Assembly: GCF_036884275.1 (NCBI RefSeq)
Contig: NZ_CP145607.1
Span: 1,103,001 to 1,167,000, forward strand
Length of the DNA: 64,000 bases
Direction: 5' to 3'
Source of the DNA: Sphingomonas kaistensis
GTDB lineage: Bacteria; Pseudomonadota; Alphaproteobacteria; Sphingomonadales; Sphingomonadaceae
Part shown: in pieces, positions 26,992-35,673 of the stretch
How the letters are laid out: each line of letters opens with the position of its first letter
Position numbering within the stretch: position 1 is the stretch's first letter
Position numbers and translations under genes: made by a program
The notes under the pieces: generated by a model
The model's input: the letters and a program-made list of their open reading frames with translations, nothing else
The model's database searches: none
Told to the model about the DNA's origin: nothing

Positions 26992-27959
26992 CAGCTACGC
27001 TTGGCGGAGGCCGCATCGCGGCCCAGCCGCAAGACGATGCGATCAAGGGTCTCCGTTTGCCGCGTCACGACCGGAATCCGCAGCTGTCGCGCCAATCGTT
27101 CGCCAGCCTTGGCCAAAGCGGCGGGGTAGAGCAGCTCAGTCCGCTCGAGCGCATGAGTGCCATTGGCGATTGCGATCTTCGACCAACCGAGCTTCTGCAA
27201 GTACAGGCGGGCGCGTGCCGCCGCGCCATCGGTCGAGCCGGCGTTGTGGATGGTGAGTTTGACGACTGGTGCGGCAGCCATACGCGAAGAGGGTTTCGCT
27301 GGCATCGCAGAACCCTTTGCGGCCATCACAGGCAGCGGTTTCCAGTGGGGCGCCTTGCCTGTGACCAGCAAGGTCTCGCCAAGGGCGGTCCGCTCCAGAT
27401 AGGCGGCGCCGCGCGGCGAGTGCCGCTGTGCGAGGGGCGCGTGCGAGGCCGCGAAGGAAACGCCGCCAGCGGACAGCAAGGAGGCGCCAGCCTTGCTTGC
27501 CGCCAGGATGCTTTCCGCCAGCGACGGTCCTGGGGCCGCGGCCTTGCCAGCCTGAAGAGTTCCTTCGCGCCGCACCTGCGCCGCTTCTTGGGTTGCCCCG
27601 GCACGAGTTAGCGACTGGGCAAAGGCGGCAAGGATCGTCTGATCACGCGGCTGCAGCGCCAGCGCCTTTTCAAAGGCCGAGCGCGACAGGTCGTTGCGGC
27701 CCATCAGGTCATAGCAATTCGCCATGCCGACCAGCGAGGCGGCGTTTTCCGGATCTTCGCGCAAGGCCCGGCGAAATCCCTCCAGCGCCAATGCGACGTT
27801 GCCGAGGGCGAGGTGCCCGTTGGCTTCGGCGATCCGAAACGAAGCCGGATGAGCGCCCGCCGCGAGCGCGGTCGGAAGCGGCCTGACGGCCACGGTCCGG
27901 TTCGCGCCGCACGCCGGCAGAAGAAGAACCGCGGCGAGCGGTAGCGCCGGTGTCTTCAT
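26991..27959 (-). CDS. TadD-like TPR lipoprotein with a LytR_C-like C-terminal domain
   Basis: A 322-residue lipoprotein (lipobox LLLLPACG). Residues about 40-125 contain two to three TPR units (GNVALALEGFRRALREDPEN, then NDLSRSAFEKALALQPRD). A low-complexity Ala/Ser region follows, and the last 90 residues (VKLTIHNAGSTDGAAARARL and on to the C-terminus) look like a LytR_C domain, which is found in envelope proteins. TadD proteins usually consist of TPRs alone, so this fusion is a variation. It follows tadC directly, with a one-base spacing of the stop and start, and is likely a periplasmic outer-membrane-attached scaffold for secretin or pilus assembly. Confidence 0.72.
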   Translation of the reverse strand: MKTPALPLAAVLLLPACGANRTVAVRPLPTALAAGAHPASFRIAEANGHLALGNVALALEGFRRALREDPENAASLVGMANCYDLMGRNDLSRSAFEKALALQPRDQTILAAFAQSLTRAGATQEAAQVRREGTLQAGKAAAPGPSLAESILAASKAGASLLSAGGVSFAASHAPLAQRHSPRGAAYLERTALGETLLVTGKAPHWKPLPVMAAKGSAMPAKPSSRMAAAPVVKLTIHNAGSTDGAAARARLYLQKLGWSKIAIANGTHALERTELLYPAALAKAGERLARQLRIPVVTRQTETLDRIVLRLGRDAASAKRS

Positions 27960-28939
27960 CAGCTTGCCCCCTGCATCGCTGGAATGATCGTGCGAATGAC
28001 CCGAATGGCCGCCGGCAGCATCAGCACGCCGATCATCACCGGAAGCATGCAGGCGACCAGCGGGATCGACAGCAAAACGGGAAGGCGATGCGCCTTCTCC
28101 TCAGCGCGCATGCGACGTTTTTCGCGCATCTCGGCGGCGTAGATCCGCAGGGTTTGGCCGACCGACGAGCCGAGTTTGGTCGACTGGATCAACAGGGTCG
28201 AAAAGGCTCGTATCTCGTCCACCCCGGCGCGGTCGGCAAGACGGCGAAGCGCATCCTCGCGGCTTCGTCCGGCCCTGAGTTCGAGCACCAGCTGGCTCAA
28301 TTGTTCTGCGATCAGCGGATGGGAGTGAACCATTTCCTGACCGACCTTGGTGAAAGCGGCTTCGAGCCCCAATCCGGCCTCGACGCACACCAGCATGAGG
28401 TCGAGGGCATCGGGAAACCCGTTCACCAGGGCCTGCCGGCGGCGATCGCCTTTGGCCCGCACCACCAGGGCCGGGACGTAAAGCCCGAGCAAGGCCGCGA
28501 TCATCGCCTGCACGTACAGCGCGATCATGCCGGCCCCGTCGGCGGCCATCCAGTGCACGAACAGCACGAGGGCAGGGAGGAGGACCACCAGCATCAGCCG
28601 GACCAGCGTGTAAACGCGCGGCGCGACCGGATTGCTGAAGCCGGCCGCCGCGAGTTTCTGGCGAAGCTCCCGGTCGTTGGTGTCGGCGAGGCTGAGACCG
28701 GAGCGCTCGACCCTTTCGATGATCTTGTTCCACGCGCTTCGCGTCTGATCCCCGCGAAGGCTGTGGCCTTGCGCCAGGACGGAAGGCAGCGGTCCTCCTG
28801 CGGGTTCAAGCCGCCTGCGCAGATCACGCCGTGCCGATGTCCAGTTCACCATCGCATAAGCGGCCGTGCCCACCGCGGAGAACAGCAGCACCAGCAGGCT
28901 GATGCGCGCGATCGGGTTTTGCGCCAGAAGTTCGAGCAT
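27959..28939 (-). CDS. tadC: Tad pilus inner membrane platform protein TadC
   Basis: A 326-residue T2SF (GspF-like) membrane protein that, with TadB, forms the platform driven by the TadA ATPase. An N-terminal helix (ARISLLVLLFSAVGTAAYA), a central pair (about 110-160) and a C-terminal helix (LLSIPLVACMLPVMIGVLML) flank the cytoplasmic domain with DALDLMLVCVEAGLGLEAAF and the RRLADRAGVDEIRAF segment typical of TadC. Three bases separate it from tadB. Confidence 0.92.
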   Translation of the reverse strand: MLELLAQNPIARISLLVLLFSAVGTAAYAMVNWTSARRDLRRRLEPAGGPLPSVLAQGHSLRGDQTRSAWNKIIERVERSGLSLADTNDRELRQKLAAAGFSNPVAPRVYTLVRLMLVVLLPALVLFVHWMAADGAGMIALYVQAMIAALLGLYVPALVVRAKGDRRRQALVNGFPDALDLMLVCVEAGLGLEAAFTKVGQEMVHSHPLIAEQLSQLVLELRAGRSREDALRRLADRAGVDEIRAFSTLLIQSTKLGSSVGQTLRIYAAEMREKRRMRAEEKAHRLPVLLSIPLVACMLPVMIGVLMLPAAIRVIRTIIPAMQGAS

Positions 28940-28942
28940 CGC

Positions 28943-29944
28943 CTAGACCTTCAGATCGACCATGCGCCGGATCGTGACGAACCCGATGCAATACAGGAGG
29001 ACTAGCGCCGCGAAGCCCGGCACGAACATCGGATCGTCGGCCACCTGCAGGTAGAATTTGGCATTGAGCAGGAAGAGCCCGCCGAACGTAAGGACCGGCA
29101 GAAGGGTCAGAATGACCGCCGTCATGCGCCCTTCGCTCGACAGCGCGCGCACTTTCATCAGCATGGAGTGGCGATCGCGGATCACGCGTGAGAGATTTTC
29201 CAGGATTTCGGCCAGGTTGCCGCCGGTCTCATGCTGCACCGACAAGCTGACCACGAACATGCGCATGTCGTCGAGGTCCCAGCGTTCGGCCAGCGCGGCG
29301 AGGGAATCGCGAAGCTCGGCGCCATAGGTCACTTCGTCGACCACGAGCCCGAATTGCGATCCGATCGGATCGGGCATTTCCACCGTCAATAGGTCGAGCG
29401 CGGCGGCGACCGGATGCCCCGCACGAAGACCCCGAACGAACACATCAAGCGCAACGGGAAATTGCTCCTGCATCTTCTTGCGCCGCGCCTGGGCCCGGCG
29501 GCTCAGCAGCATCAGCGGGATCAGGGAGCCGACGACCGCAGCGAACGTGCCGACCAGCATCAGCCGTCCGAAACCGATCGGCGCGCCGGCCGCAAGCATG
29601 GCCAAGATGATGACGGCCATGACCAGCACCGGTGCAAGCACGATCAGGGCCAAGAGGCGGCCCGTCGGGATGAGAAGCCCGGCGGCGAGCAATGTCCGCT
29701 CGAGCTTGCGGACGATCGCCTGGAACGGGGCGGGGACCTTGCCGACCATATCCAGATTGTGCCGCCGCAGCGTGCTCATCGTATCGGCGCGCGACACGCC
29801 GTGGCTGATCATCCGCAGACGCTGGTTGACCGACCGGTCCTTGCTGCGCGACCGCAGATAACCGCCAAGCAACACCTCGACGACGAGGAGCACGGCGGCG
29901 AACACCAGCACCAAGATCAGCACGCGCAGCAGATCGTCGGTCAT
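28943..29944 (-). CDS. tadB: Tad pilus inner membrane platform protein TadB
   Basis: A 333-residue T2SF-family partner of TadC. Hydrophobic helices lie at about 8-28, 100-150 and the C-terminus (the segment before IGFVTIRRMVDLKV). The cytoplasmic domain reads FPVALDVFVRGLRAGHPVAAALDLL, then LSVQHETGGNLAEILENLSRVIRDR, a signature of TadB. It overlaps the end of tadA by four bases (ATGA). Confidence 0.93.
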   Translation of the reverse strand: MTDDLLRVLILVLVFAAVLLVVEVLLGGYLRSRSKDRSVNQRLRMISHGVSRADTMSTLRRHNLDMVGKVPAPFQAIVRKLERTLLAAGLLIPTGRLLALIVLAPVLVMAVIILAMLAAGAPIGFGRLMLVGTFAAVVGSLIPLMLLSRRAQARRKKMQEQFPVALDVFVRGLRAGHPVAAALDLLTVEMPDPIGSQFGLVVDEVTYGAELRDSLAALAERWDLDDMRMFVVSLSVQHETGGNLAEILENLSRVIRDRHSMLMKVRALSSEGRMTAVILTLLPVLTFGGLFLLNAKFYLQVADDPMFVPGFAALVLLYCIGFVTIRRMVDLKV

Positions 29945-31353
29945 GGCTCGAAGCTCACTTCGGGCCGGAACAGATCGGGCGACAGCATGATGCCGTGGCT
30001 GATGGCATCGTCGAGGAACCGCGGGCGAATACCCGTCGCTTCGAACCGCCCCAGAACCTCGCCGTCAGCCGCGCGACCGGTCTGCCGGAAGCGGAAGATT
30101 TCCTGCATGGTCACGACCTCGCCTTCCATGCCGGTGATCTCCGACACGCTGATGAGGCGGCGGCGGCCGTCTGACAGGCGCACCAGTTGCAGGACGATAT
30201 TGATCGCCGAGGCGATTTGCGCGCGGGCCGAGCGGGCCGGAATGTCGATGCCCGACATGCCGATCATCTGTTCGATGCGGGATACCGCGTCGCGCGCGGT
30301 GTTGGCGTGGACGGTCGTCATCGACCCGTCATGGCCGGTATTCATCGCCTGCAGCATGTCGAAGGCTTCGCCTGCGCGGACTTCGCCGACGATGATCCGG
30401 TCGGGCCGCATGCGAAGCGCGTTCTTGACGAGGTCGCGCTGAGCAATCTCGCCCTTGCCTTCAGTATTGGGCGGGCGCGTTTCGAGCCGCGCCACATGCG
30501 CCTGCTGAAGCTGCAGTTCGGCGCTGTCTTCGATGGTCACGATGCGTTCGCGGCCGTCGATATAGGCCGACATCGCATTGAGCATGGTCGTCTTGCCGGA
30601 CCCCGTGCCCCCTGAGATGAGCACGTTGCGGCGCGATTTGACGATCGCCTGCAGCACTTCGGCAATTGCCTGGGGAACCGATCCGATCTCGACCAAGCGG
30701 TCCATCGAAATCGGCACCTTGGCGAACTTGCGGATGGACAGCAGCGGGCCGTCGATGGCGAGCGGCGGGACCACCGCATTGACTCGGCTGCCGTCCGCCA
30801 GCCGAGCGTCCACCAGCGGCGAGCTTTCATCCACCCGCCGGCCGACCGCCGAAACGATCTTCTGGATGATCCGGATCAGATGCCGGTCGTCCTTGAATCG
30901 CGCAGAGCTCGCTTCGAGCGAACCGTAGCGTTCCACGAAGATACGGTTGTGACCGTTGACGAGGATGTCGGTAATCGTCGGATCCTTGAGCAAGGGTTCT
31001 AGCGGACCCAGGCCCAGCAATTCATCAAGGACGTCATCAACCAGTTGCCGCCGTTCGATCTGGTTCAGCGCATGGTTCTGCTTGGCGATTTCTTCCTGGA
31101 TGAGCTCGCCGATCTCATCCTCGATCTGCGCGCGCGACATGCTTTCGAGCGCGGCCAGGTTGATGAGGTCGAGCAGCCGCTGATGAAGCTCGACCTTGAG
31201 TTCGGTGTTGGAATCGCGGTTCGCGAACGCGCCGGCATCGCCGACATTCATCAGCCGCCGTTCGGCGAACGGGGCAACCCTCGCTTCTTCCGGCGCCAGC
31301 GCTGCCGCTTCCGCCGGTGCGGCCTGCTGTTCCCTTTTGCGTATCTGCCACAT
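29941..31353 (-). CDS. tadA: Tad pilus assembly ATPase TadA/CpaF
   Basis: A 470-residue secretion ATPase that powers pilus polymerisation and, in some bacteria, retraction. The Walker A GGTGSGKTT is at residues 248-256. The Asp box (VTIEDSAEL) and the His box/Walker B region (MRPDRIIVGEVRAGEAFDMLQAMNTGHDGSMTTVHANT) follow. The N-terminal 120 residues form the usual helical domain. It lies three bases after the cpaE/tadZ gene. Confidence 0.95.
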   Translation of the reverse strand: MWQIRKREQQAAPAEAAALAPEEARVAPFAERRLMNVGDAGAFANRDSNTELKVELHQRLLDLINLAALESMSRAQIEDEIGELIQEEIAKQNHALNQIERRQLVDDVLDELLGLGPLEPLLKDPTITDILVNGHNRIFVERYGSLEASSARFKDDRHLIRIIQKIVSAVGRRVDESSPLVDARLADGSRVNAVVPPLAIDGPLLSIRKFAKVPISMDRLVEIGSVPQAIAEVLQAIVKSRRNVLISGGTGSGKTTMLNAMSAYIDGRERIVTIEDSAELQLQQAHVARLETRPPNTEGKGEIAQRDLVKNALRMRPDRIIVGEVRAGEAFDMLQAMNTGHDGSMTTVHANTARDAVSRIEQMIGMSGIDIPARSARAQIASAINIVLQLVRLSDGRRRLISVSEITGMEGEVVTMQEIFRFRQTGRAADGEVLGRFEATGIRPRFLDDAISHGIMLSPDLFRPEVSFEP

Positions 31354-31356
31354 CGC

Positions 31357-32553
31357 TCAGCGCTCCAATCCGAGAAGGGAGACAAGCGCCTTGTCGAGGC
31401 GGTCGAGATCGCTGCCGAACGCACTCTTGCGCTTGATTTCGTCGACCGTGACCCCGCGCTCGATCGCGCCGGTCACGGTGGCCGGATCGTTGGCCACGGT
31501 GAAGCGCGCGTCGCGGTTCAGCACCTTGGTGACATCCGCCTGCTTGACCGACCCGAACAGGCTCTTCTCATAGCGGTTGATGACGATTTCGAGCGGAACG
31601 TCACCGAGATCCTGTTCGTGCAACAGGTCGAGCTGGCGACGCGCCTGGCGCAACCCGACGACGCTGAGATCGGCGATCATCAGGATGAGGTCGGACCGGG
31701 CCGCCAGCGACAAGGACCAATGCGTCCAATTCGCGGGAAGATCGACGAAAACGGTATCGTAAGCGCGCTGGGCACGCTCCACGACACCCAGGATCTGGTC
31801 ATTGTTAAGCGCTTCGAGGGGCAGCATTTCCTCGGGCGCCGACAGCACCGCCAGACCGCTCGGATGCGGTGTCGCGATCGAGCGCAACAGTTCGCCGTCG
31901 AGCCTGGCACCCGCCCCGATCGCATCCGTGAGACTGAATTTTGGATTGAGGCCGAGCTGAAAGGCGACATCACCGAACTGCACGTCGAGGTCGATCAGAC
32001 AGGCATGGCGCCCGGCGGCAGCTTCGCGGGCAGCGAAACGGCAGGCAAGCTGGCTCGCGATCGCCGTCGCTCCGCTGCCGCCGCGTGCCTTGCAGAAGGT
32101 GATCAGGCGAGACGACCCGGCAAGCGACTGCACATCCTTTTGCTGAACCTGTGCGGCAAGCGGAGCGAGAGACGCTTCAAGATCGCCTAGCGACAACGGG
32201 AGCGGAAGAACGTCGTGGGCGCCGCTGCGAAGGAGCGACCGGACCAGGGCGAGCGGCGGCTCAAAGGCGGCGGCGATCACCGGCGTGTCGCCGGCGGTGG
32301 CGACCAGTCGCTCGAACCGTTTCAGCGATGCCGGCGAATCCGCATTGACCTGGACCACGGCGACCGCGGCGCGATTGAGATCGGCCGCGTCGATCCAGTC
32401 GGACACCGGAACGATGCTGAGCGCTAGCGGCAGGCCAAGCACGCGCGCGCCCAACAAGGCGCCAACGTCGCCTTCAGCCGCGCTCAGATATAGGTGGACT
32501 TCAGCCTCTCGGCCCTGGAGCCGCCAGGCCCTGACTGTTTCCTGCTGGTTCAT
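31357..32553 (-). CDS. cpaE: Tad pilus localisation ATPase CpaE/TadZ
   Basis: A MinD/ParA-like protein of 398 residues that places the Tad machinery at the pole. A receiver-like N-terminal domain (about 1-135, without obvious phosphoacceptor acids) is followed by a deviant Walker A (KARGGSGATAIASQLA) at about residue 153, DLDVQFGDVAFQLGL and DLPANWTHW. The ATG shown is the most likely start. A GTG three codons upstream and a TTG nine codons upstream are in frame too. No transmembrane segment. Confidence 0.9.
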   Translation of the reverse strand: MNQQETVRAWRLQGREAEVHLYLSAAEGDVGALLGARVLGLPLALSIVPVSDWIDAADLNRAAVAVVQVNADSPASLKRFERLVATAGDTPVIAAAFEPPLALVRSLLRSGAHDVLPLPLSLGDLEASLAPLAAQVQQKDVQSLAGSSRLITFCKARGGSGATAIASQLACRFAAREAAAGRHACLIDLDVQFGDVAFQLGLNPKFSLTDAIGAGARLDGELLRSIATPHPSGLAVLSAPEEMLPLEALNNDQILGVVERAQRAYDTVFVDLPANWTHWSLSLAARSDLILMIADLSVVGLRQARRQLDLLHEQDLGDVPLEIVINRYEKSLFGSVKQADVTKVLNRDARFTVANDPATVTGAIERGVTVDEIKRKSAFGSDLDRLDKALVSLLGLER

Positions 32554-32658
32554 GACGGTCACGTCTTCGTCCTCGCCCAAGATGCCGCCGCGGTCGCAGC
32601 GCCCGTCGCAGCATGCCTCTCGGGGGAATGGCGTGGAACAGCCGTGATGGCTGCTGTT

Positions 32659-33261
32659 CTAGTTTGACCCATTGCAATCTCCGGTGACCGAGCATTCCCC
32701 ATCTTCCATCGTCAGCGAGGCCCGGACCGACGGCAGCGGCAGGGTTCCTCCGAACAGGATGATGGGCGAAAAGCTGAGCCCGCTCACTTCAACGGTGGTC
32801 AGCGGCGAGACGTCAGGACCGGTCGGATTGCCCGAATAGCCAAGACCGACATTGGTGTAGGTCACCGTAACATTGGCTGGTTGGACCCGCCCGTCGAAGC
32901 GCTGCATCCAGCTCACGATGTTTCCGAACGCGGTCGAATCGTGATCGCTGGTGGCCTCGCCCGAGACCTCGCAGGCGGCATTGTCGCAGACCGCCTTTTC
33001 GAACACATCGGATGGCACCGGGTCGCCGCCGGGAATGGAGAAGTCGCCGACGAAATCGGTGTTGATGACGCTCGCCACCGGATCGCTGACCACCGCATAG
33101 CGAACGCCCATTTGCGTTGCTTTCTCGGCCTGGTTCAATTCCCACATCAGCCGGCCGACATCGATGATCCCGAACAGGAACAGGATCAGCAGCGGAACAA
33201 CGAGCGCGAATTCGGCAGCCGTGGCGCCGGTTTCGGATCGGAACAGGGTGGCGCGGCTCAT
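32659..33261 (-). CDS. TadE-like pseudopilin (longer form)
   Basis: A 200-residue protein with the TadE N-terminus: a short basic stretch, then GATAAEFALVVPLLILFLFGIIDVGR, where the Glu of AEF plays the pseudopilin role. A long periplasmic domain contains three or more Cys (VCDNAACEVSG, ECSVTGDC) that probably pair. It is followed by cpaE and overlaps the other TadE gene by four bases. Some Tad loci call this type TadF; the exact name was not decided. Confidence 0.8.
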   Translation of the reverse strand: MSRATLFRSETGATAAEFALVVPLLILFLFGIIDVGRLMWELNQAEKATQMGVRYAVVSDPVASVINTDFVGDFSIPGGDPVPSDVFEKAVCDNAACEVSGEATSDHDSTAFGNIVSWMQRFDGRVQPANVTVTYTNVGLGYSGNPTGPDVSPLTTVEVSGLSFSPIILFGGTLPLPSVRASLTMEDGECSVTGDCNGSN

Positions 33262-33776
33262 ATCCCGACCACCGGTGCCTGGTTGGATGCCGTGACGCTC
33301 AATCCGGCGAAGTCGAGCCCGATCAGCCTCGCCAGCGGTTGATACGGTACCGTTGCGGAAACGGTGACATAGGGGACGTCGTCGCGGCCATTGTACAGTC
33401 CGGCATAGGTACGAACGCCGTCCGCATCGGCCTCGTTGTCATGGCATTCGATGGTGACCGCGATGGTGCTGTCGTCGGTCCAGTAGGACAGGCGCGGGCG
33501 GCTGGTGTCGGTGACGGCGGGTTCGCCCAGTCGGACCTGGTTCTTGATCGCTTGTTCGTTCACCGCCGCATCGTCGCACGGCATGCTGGCAAAGTTCTGC
33601 CGGGCGGCAAACCGCGCGCCATCGCGGACGGCCTTCACCACCACATGTTCGTCGAGAAAGAATTTGCCGGTTTCCAGCGCGCCGAACATCAGGATCAACA
33701 GCAAGGGCGTGACCATCGCCATCTCGGCGGCGGCGGCGCCGCGCTCACACGCAAGAAAGCGCCCCAAAACCTTCAT
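33258..33776 (-). CDS. tadE: TadE-like pseudopilin
   Basis: A 172-residue protein with ERGAAAAEMAMVTPLLLILMFGALETGKFFLDEHVVVKAVRDGARF, the standard TadE signature, read as an N-terminal anchored helix. The Glu in AAAEM is the minor pseudopilin residue that a prepilin peptidase recognises. The periplasmic tail contains FLDEHVVVKAVRDG and a Tyr/Thr-rich end. It joins the preceding TadG gene with a one-base spacing of the stop and start. Confidence 0.85.
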   Translation of the reverse strand: MKVLGRFLACERGAAAAEMAMVTPLLLILMFGALETGKFFLDEHVVVKAVRDGARFAARQNFASMPCDDAAVNEQAIKNQVRLGEPAVTDTSRPRLSYWTDDSTIAVTIECHDNEADADGVRTYAGLYNGRDDVPYVTVSATVPYQPLARLIGLDFAGLSVTASNQAPVVGI

Positions 33777-35359
33777 CAGCGCACCAGGAACGGCGTGTCG
33801 CGCCGGATCACCTGTGCCGACGCCCCGCCCGCTTCGACTTCACCGATGACTTCGAGATAGATTTCATTGCCCCCGTCGCCATTGCCGCGAGCCGGGCTCG
33901 ATCCCGGTTCGACCAGGAACATGTTGACCCATTTGCCGACCTCGACGGGCCGCGACGAACCGCGCAGCGACGAGCAGTTGCTGGCCACGGCGACCTGAAG
34001 CACGCGACGGTCCCGCGCCGGATCGGGGGTCGTCATGTTGCAGACCGGTTGGCTGTGCTGCTTGTCCGTGGCGCTTCCCGCCGGCGCGAAATAGCTGTTT
34101 TCGATCTCCCACAGGTAGGTTTCGTAGCGCGTCATGGTGGCGGCGTTGCGGCTGGGATCGGTCGAACTCGTCGGGATGCGGCCTGCGTGATACTTGTTGA
34201 AATAGTCGCCGCGTGCCCAGGCACCGTTCCCGAACCGGCCACCGGTGCAGGCCGAATTGTAGCTGGTGTAATGGCAATTATCGCGCGGCAGGCCCATCGC
34301 CTGCGGCGCTGACGAGCGCGACGTGTCGTGGATGGGGGTCAGCGCGGTGTCGGTCGCCAGCTTGGCGCGCGGCCAGAAGCGCTGGGTCGCATCGGGAAGA
34401 TGCCACGCATCGTTGGAATCGTTGTGGCCATTGCGAACTCCGCAGCTCGCCCCGTCCTTCTTGATATAATCCTTGGTGACGTTGAGCGCGGGCGGGCACG
34501 AACTGCCCAGGCATGGCGTCAGGACGTTCCCCGCACCGCCGCTCATGCCGTACATGTCGAAGCGGGTATTCAGGGCGACAATCGCCGGCGCCGGTTGACC
34601 CGCATCGACCGGCTGCTCGCTGTTGATTTCCTGGCATTGGAAGACCGGATTTTCGAACGCCATCCCGATCTGTGTCGAGCCGGCATCGTTCGGACCGATG
34701 AAGCCGAAAGCGCCCGGTGCCCAGTTCGGGCCGGTGTTCGACACCGCCCGGATACCCACGCCGCGAAGGGCGTTCCAGTCGGTCGAGGCGCTTCCGCTGG
34801 GCGGGCATATCATCAGCGGCGGAACCTTGCACAAGGCGGTACCGAGCCCGGCGCGGGCCCGCGCCGACAAGTCCCCGGAAGAGAGCAGCCCGACGATCGG
34901 CGTCAGGGCATAATTGGCACGCCGGCTGTCCACCGTGACCTGGACATACCTGGCTTCGGTGACATTTTCCGCCGGTGTTTCCGCGCGCTTGTCGAGGAAG
35001 AAGCGGACGCTCGCGGCGTCGTCGTCGGTGATCCCCTCGCCGTCGCTGTCGCAGACACCGGAATCGGCGATGGTGACCGGCAATCCGTCGCCGTCATTGG
35101 CCATCCGGGTCTGATTGGTCACGACCTCTCGCGCGGCCGCGACGGCACGGGTGCAGGCGCCGGCTTCACCGTCGAGCTGGCTTGCCGCCGCAAGCGCGGC
35201 CTGGTCCGCCGCATTCTGCAATTCGGTATCGAGGGTCGCCATGCGGGCATAATCAAAGGCCAGTCCTCCCGCAGTGATCAGGCCGACGAGCGATAGCGCG
35301 ACGACCGAGGCCGTTGCCGCCGTTTCGTCCGACCCTAAGCGCTTCAGAGTTCGAAGCAC
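33776..35359 (-). CDS. tadG: TadG-like pilus assembly protein
   Basis: A 527-residue protein starting at a GTG after a GGGGG ribosome-binding site. The N-terminal anchor (ATASVVALSLVGLITAGGLAFDYAR) and the Tad-type ALAAASQL region identify TadG. The periplasmic part has about 12 Cys and Asn/Gly/Ser-rich stretches, with no von Willebrand A fold obvious by eye. It is considered to anchor or stabilise the pilus at the outer membrane. A second membrane segment was not seen. Confidence 0.82.
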   Translation of the reverse strand: MLRTLKRLGSDETAATASVVALSLVGLITAGGLAFDYARMATLDTELQNAADQAALAAASQLDGEAGACTRAVAAAREVVTNQTRMANDGDGLPVTIADSGVCDSDGEGITDDDAASVRFFLDKRAETPAENVTEARYVQVTVDSRRANYALTPIVGLLSSGDLSARARAGLGTALCKVPPLMICPPSGSASTDWNALRGVGIRAVSNTGPNWAPGAFGFIGPNDAGSTQIGMAFENPVFQCQEINSEQPVDAGQPAPAIVALNTRFDMYGMSGGAGNVLTPCLGSSCPPALNVTKDYIKKDGASCGVRNGHNDSNDAWHLPDATQRFWPRAKLATDTALTPIHDTSRSSAPQAMGLPRDNCHYTSYNSACTGGRFGNGAWARGDYFNKYHAGRIPTSSTDPSRNAATMTRYETYLWEIENSYFAPAGSATDKQHSQPVCNMTTPDPARDRRVLQVAVASNCSSLRGSSRPVEVGKWVNMFLVEPGSSPARGNGDGGNEIYLEVIGEVEAGGASAQVIRRDTPFLVR

Positions 35360-35370
35360 CGCTTCACCCC

Positions 35371-35673
35371 CTATTGCGGCCCGTTGCCGCCGCCGGAACC
35401 GCCGCCGCTGCCGGTCGACGTCTGAACCCGCTCCACCTGTTTGACTTTGTCGGTGCGATAGCGCTGGCTCGCCCCCGCCGCTTTGGCACCGTCGCTGCCA
35501 GCTGGCATCGCGTCCGCGGGGTAAGCGGGATCCGGATTGACGATCTGCGCCGCCTTGTTCCAGGCGACCGCCTCACCGAAGCTGCGATCGACCGATCCGG
35601 TGCGGGGATCCACCGTATTGCACCCCGCCGTCAGCAGCAGCACGGCCGCGACGCCGATGGACCTAAAGGACAT
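35371..35673 (-). CDS. Small lipoprotein of the Tad operon (CpaD-like C-terminus)
   Basis: A 100-residue lipoprotein (VLLLTAGCNTVDPR). The core reads SFGEAVAWNKAAQIVNPDP followed by PAYPADAMPAGSDG, which resembles the last third of CpaD (FGCA..NLAA.V.NP), then a Gly/Ser tail. CpaD itself is normally about twice as long, so this looks like a minimal relative that stabilises the secretin. Its start overlaps the end of the secretin gene by 11 bases. Similarity to CpaD is a by-eye judgement. Confidence 0.65.
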   Translation of the reverse strand: MSFRSIGVAAVLLLTAGCNTVDPRTGSVDRSFGEAVAWNKAAQIVNPDPAYPADAMPAGSDGAKAAGASQRYRTDKVKQVERVQTSTGSGGGSGGGNGPQ

